64,000 bases of DNA from Collybia mongolica (lineage: Eukaryota > Basidiomycota > Agaricomycetes > Agaricales > Clitocybaceae): assembly GCA_013420905.1 (NCBI GenBank), contig JAAXNY010000003.1:124001-188000 (forward strand), written 5' to 3'. Each line of letters begins with the position of its first letter. The stretch's first letter is position 1. Made by a program: the position numbers and the translations under genes. This document shows, in pieces, positions 62,050-64,000 of this stretch. The notes beneath the pieces were generated by a model. The model did no database searches, had not been told where the DNA came from, and was given only the letters and a program-made list of their open reading frames with translations.

Positions 62050-63059
62050 ACAAGTACAGCCAAAATCTGCACAGCTTGGGTTGGTTGATGTCTCCCTAGG
62101 CCTGTCATCATTTCTCTTCAGTGATTCCTATAGCAGGTGAGGTGATTAGATAATTGGAAGAAGGTGAGGCCTACCAAAATACAACACCAAAAATTGCTGT
62201 AGCTGCAACATTTGTTGCAAGGGATAGGCAAATACCAAGAGTGTCAAGGATGCCATCCAGTGGCTCATACCTTAATTCTAGCGGATGCCCAGCAACTACT
62301 ATTGTTTTGATTATCATATCTGCAAAGAGAGAGGCTTATGGTTATGAACATGAGCATTGTGAGGTTGTTGGTGGCAAAAAATAGATAGTGACGTGCCTGC
62401 TGAGCCAAGCAATAAGAACAAAGGTAAGGCCATTAATAACCATTTTCTCTGTTGCATCAAAGCAAATGCTCTCCAGATAACAACACCATCACTGATAATA
62501 AACTAGCCATTTTGATTACTTGGCTAATTGCTTTGTATTGCTTCTGGTAAAAACTCACCCCAATAAAAGGTATCCACAAGGTTAATAAGTTGGTCCCCAG
62601 CAACAGGTGATTTACCAATGGAGGTCTCTCTGCCAGTGGTAAATCTTGATATTGAATGAAGGCTGAATGGATGAGAATTCCAAGCCCTGCAACTGTGGTG
62701 GCCTCTTGGGTGGTAGCCAGTATGAAAGTGATGCTACACATTAGGAACATGTAAGTTTGAGCCTGGGTTGTTTCCTTTCTTTTCCTGGTAGGGGACATCA
62801 TTTTTGTTACCTTCAAGGCCGCATCCATAATGGGATTACATACAGATGGGTTATGATTGCCTGAAAATAGAGGAGTACAAATAGGCCTACATAGATGTGA
62901 AATTGTTTGCCTTAGAGCAATGAATAATATGACATTGAGGCATGGTGACATACCATAAATCAGGGTGGATGAAAAAGTCTGCACTAGTGAGAGCATAAGC
63001 GCTTCTCCCAAGTGGACCAGTAGGATTTCGTCAGGATTATCCTGGCTTGTGGAAGACAT

Positions 63060-64000
63060 TGTACAGCAGAAATTTGCTCTGAGTGTAGAAATGCAAAGCT
63101 TGGATTAGACTACTAAATAGCTTTATATGCGAAACAATGGGACCATTTTTGACGATAGCCCATGATACATTTAGTTCATGATTTCTTGATGATCAGATGT
63201 GGTTGTTTCACTGAGCTTATTTTGGTCAAGATAGTACCAAATTGATGCCGGATGTAGATGTGTGTCGGAGAGTGATCGTGCCGCGACCTGACCGTGGCAT
63301 TTGATGTAGCATTGAGCTGAATTTTGACAGCGTCTATTACAGGAGCGGTCCATTCTGGCGATGAAACAAAGATCTACGTCCCACAGGCTTGACCTGGCAC
63401 ATATATTCATAAGCCGCCATCACTGTATGTCATTGTGAGTAACTTCACCACCATGCGGCAAGTAGGGTTAGTGTTATCGGCTCCACAGAGGCGACTCTGT
63501 CAACTAGGTGGTCCATAGCTTGCCTCACTCACCGAATCTGGCATGATTCTCCCAGAGTATCCCTCATTACTTGTAAGCCCACTCAGTCTCCAGTGTTGGC
63601 ATTCTTATATTCCAGGATCAGAGCCGCTATCCATCGGCATCATTCTGGTAATAGAATAGCCTACTGCTCAGTTCCCGTCCCTTGCCCAATGCGAACACAA
63701 CAATGGTCCGTATCCCCTAGCTTGTACATAGTATTACTATGCACCGAATCACTCCCCAGCACGCGTGAAATGTGTCTACATCAGAAACCAAGTAGATCGA
63801 TAGCTGAACGCTTGAGCGCTTGAGATCGAGCTAACACTATTAATGTGTGTGTCTGAAGTCTGAAACTCAAGTGCCTAAAAATAGAAAGATCTTGATGTTT
63901 CCTGGAAATTTCAGGTCAGTGGAAGAAGAGAAGTTCCGGGTTGAGATGAGATTGGAATGGTAAGAACCGGTGTAGTAGGTATCTACCTGTTTGCATTTGG
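63060..64000. other. Upstream flank of the interrupted 7TM gene
   Basis: No gene recognised; probable promoter region. Short frames lack motifs. Confidence 0.45.

Larger units (their letters stand above)
54372..63059 (-). pseudogene. 7TM gene interrupted by a complete LINE
   Basis: Seven-transmembrane protein of the same general type as 28013-29363. Right part (63059 to 62034): MSSTSQDNPDEILLVHLGEA, FSSTLIYG, MFLMCSITFILATTQEATTVAG, FIISDGVVIWRAFALMQQ (about 62506-62453), LGICLSLATNVAATAIFG (about 62245-62190), then QAVQILAVLVESG running into the LINE. Left part (54664 to 54372): VVFCLAQVCYLHL, an exon 54555-54492 (EGLTVTSYAQRVINPLFF) and a last exon 54434-54372 (AIYPTAVVALVN to TGA). Removing the LINE and one target-site copy restores one continuous helix-6 frame (VLVESG/VVFCL). 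No other lesion was seen, so the LINE looks like the only cause of loss. Confidence 0.85.

Overview
The window looks like nuclear DNA of an Agaricomycete (mushroom-forming basidiomycete). The evidence is dense protein genes split by many 50-100 nt GT-AG introns, tiny exons, several seven-transmembrane (7TM) proteins of a kind common in these fungi, F-box relics, a basidiomycete-type ERT1-like regulator, a GH1 beta-glucosidase and a LINE retrotransposon. No bacterial, organellar or CRISPR feature was seen. All gene models were read by eye from splice signals and reading frames; family names come from remembered motifs, not searches.

Left part (1-10 kb): two paralogous DUF6593-like genes (396-1254, 2697-3467) whose products end in CaaX-type motifs, a 677-aa protein with two copies of an unnamed domain plus a coiled coil (4813-6886), then a decayed stretch with an F-box relic, a short LINE insertion and a broken esterase. 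Large parts of this stretch recur in inverted orientation at 33.0-37.3 kb.

10-18 kb: GC-rich, full of poly-C/poly-G runs. It holds a 9-exon ERT1/AcuK-type zinc-cluster regulator (11040-13772) and three spaced copies of a promoter-like module (16.66-17.77 kb). 18-31 kb: poor sequence, then an 18-exon GH1 beta-glucosidase (20391-23139), a Gfo/Idh/MocA oxidoreductase (23634-25009), a 7TM protein (28013-29363) and a small proline-rich coiled-coil protein (30332-31136).

31-43 kb: a cluster of three intact alpha/beta-hydrolase (HSL-type) esterase genes with identical exon layout, plus three esterase relics in the window. All three genes, and the relic at 9465-10075, need a one-nucleotide exon between two introns to close the reading frame. 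This conserved single-base exon (or recursive/twin-intron) arrangement is the most unusual feature found.

43-64 kb: a 7TM DUF6534-like gene (43850-45801), an F-box pseudogene (46391-47970), a long stretch without recognised genes, and a 7TM gene (54372-63059) interrupted in a coding exon by a complete 7.4-kb LINE (54665-62033) with a perfect 16-bp target-site duplication. The LINE carries a gag-like ORF1 and an endonuclease/RT/RNase H ORF2 disabled by a stop, two frameshifts and a YVDN active site. The glucosidase, esterases and oxidoreductase suggest a saprotrophic or generalist enzyme complement, but nothing shows that neighbouring genes form one pathway.
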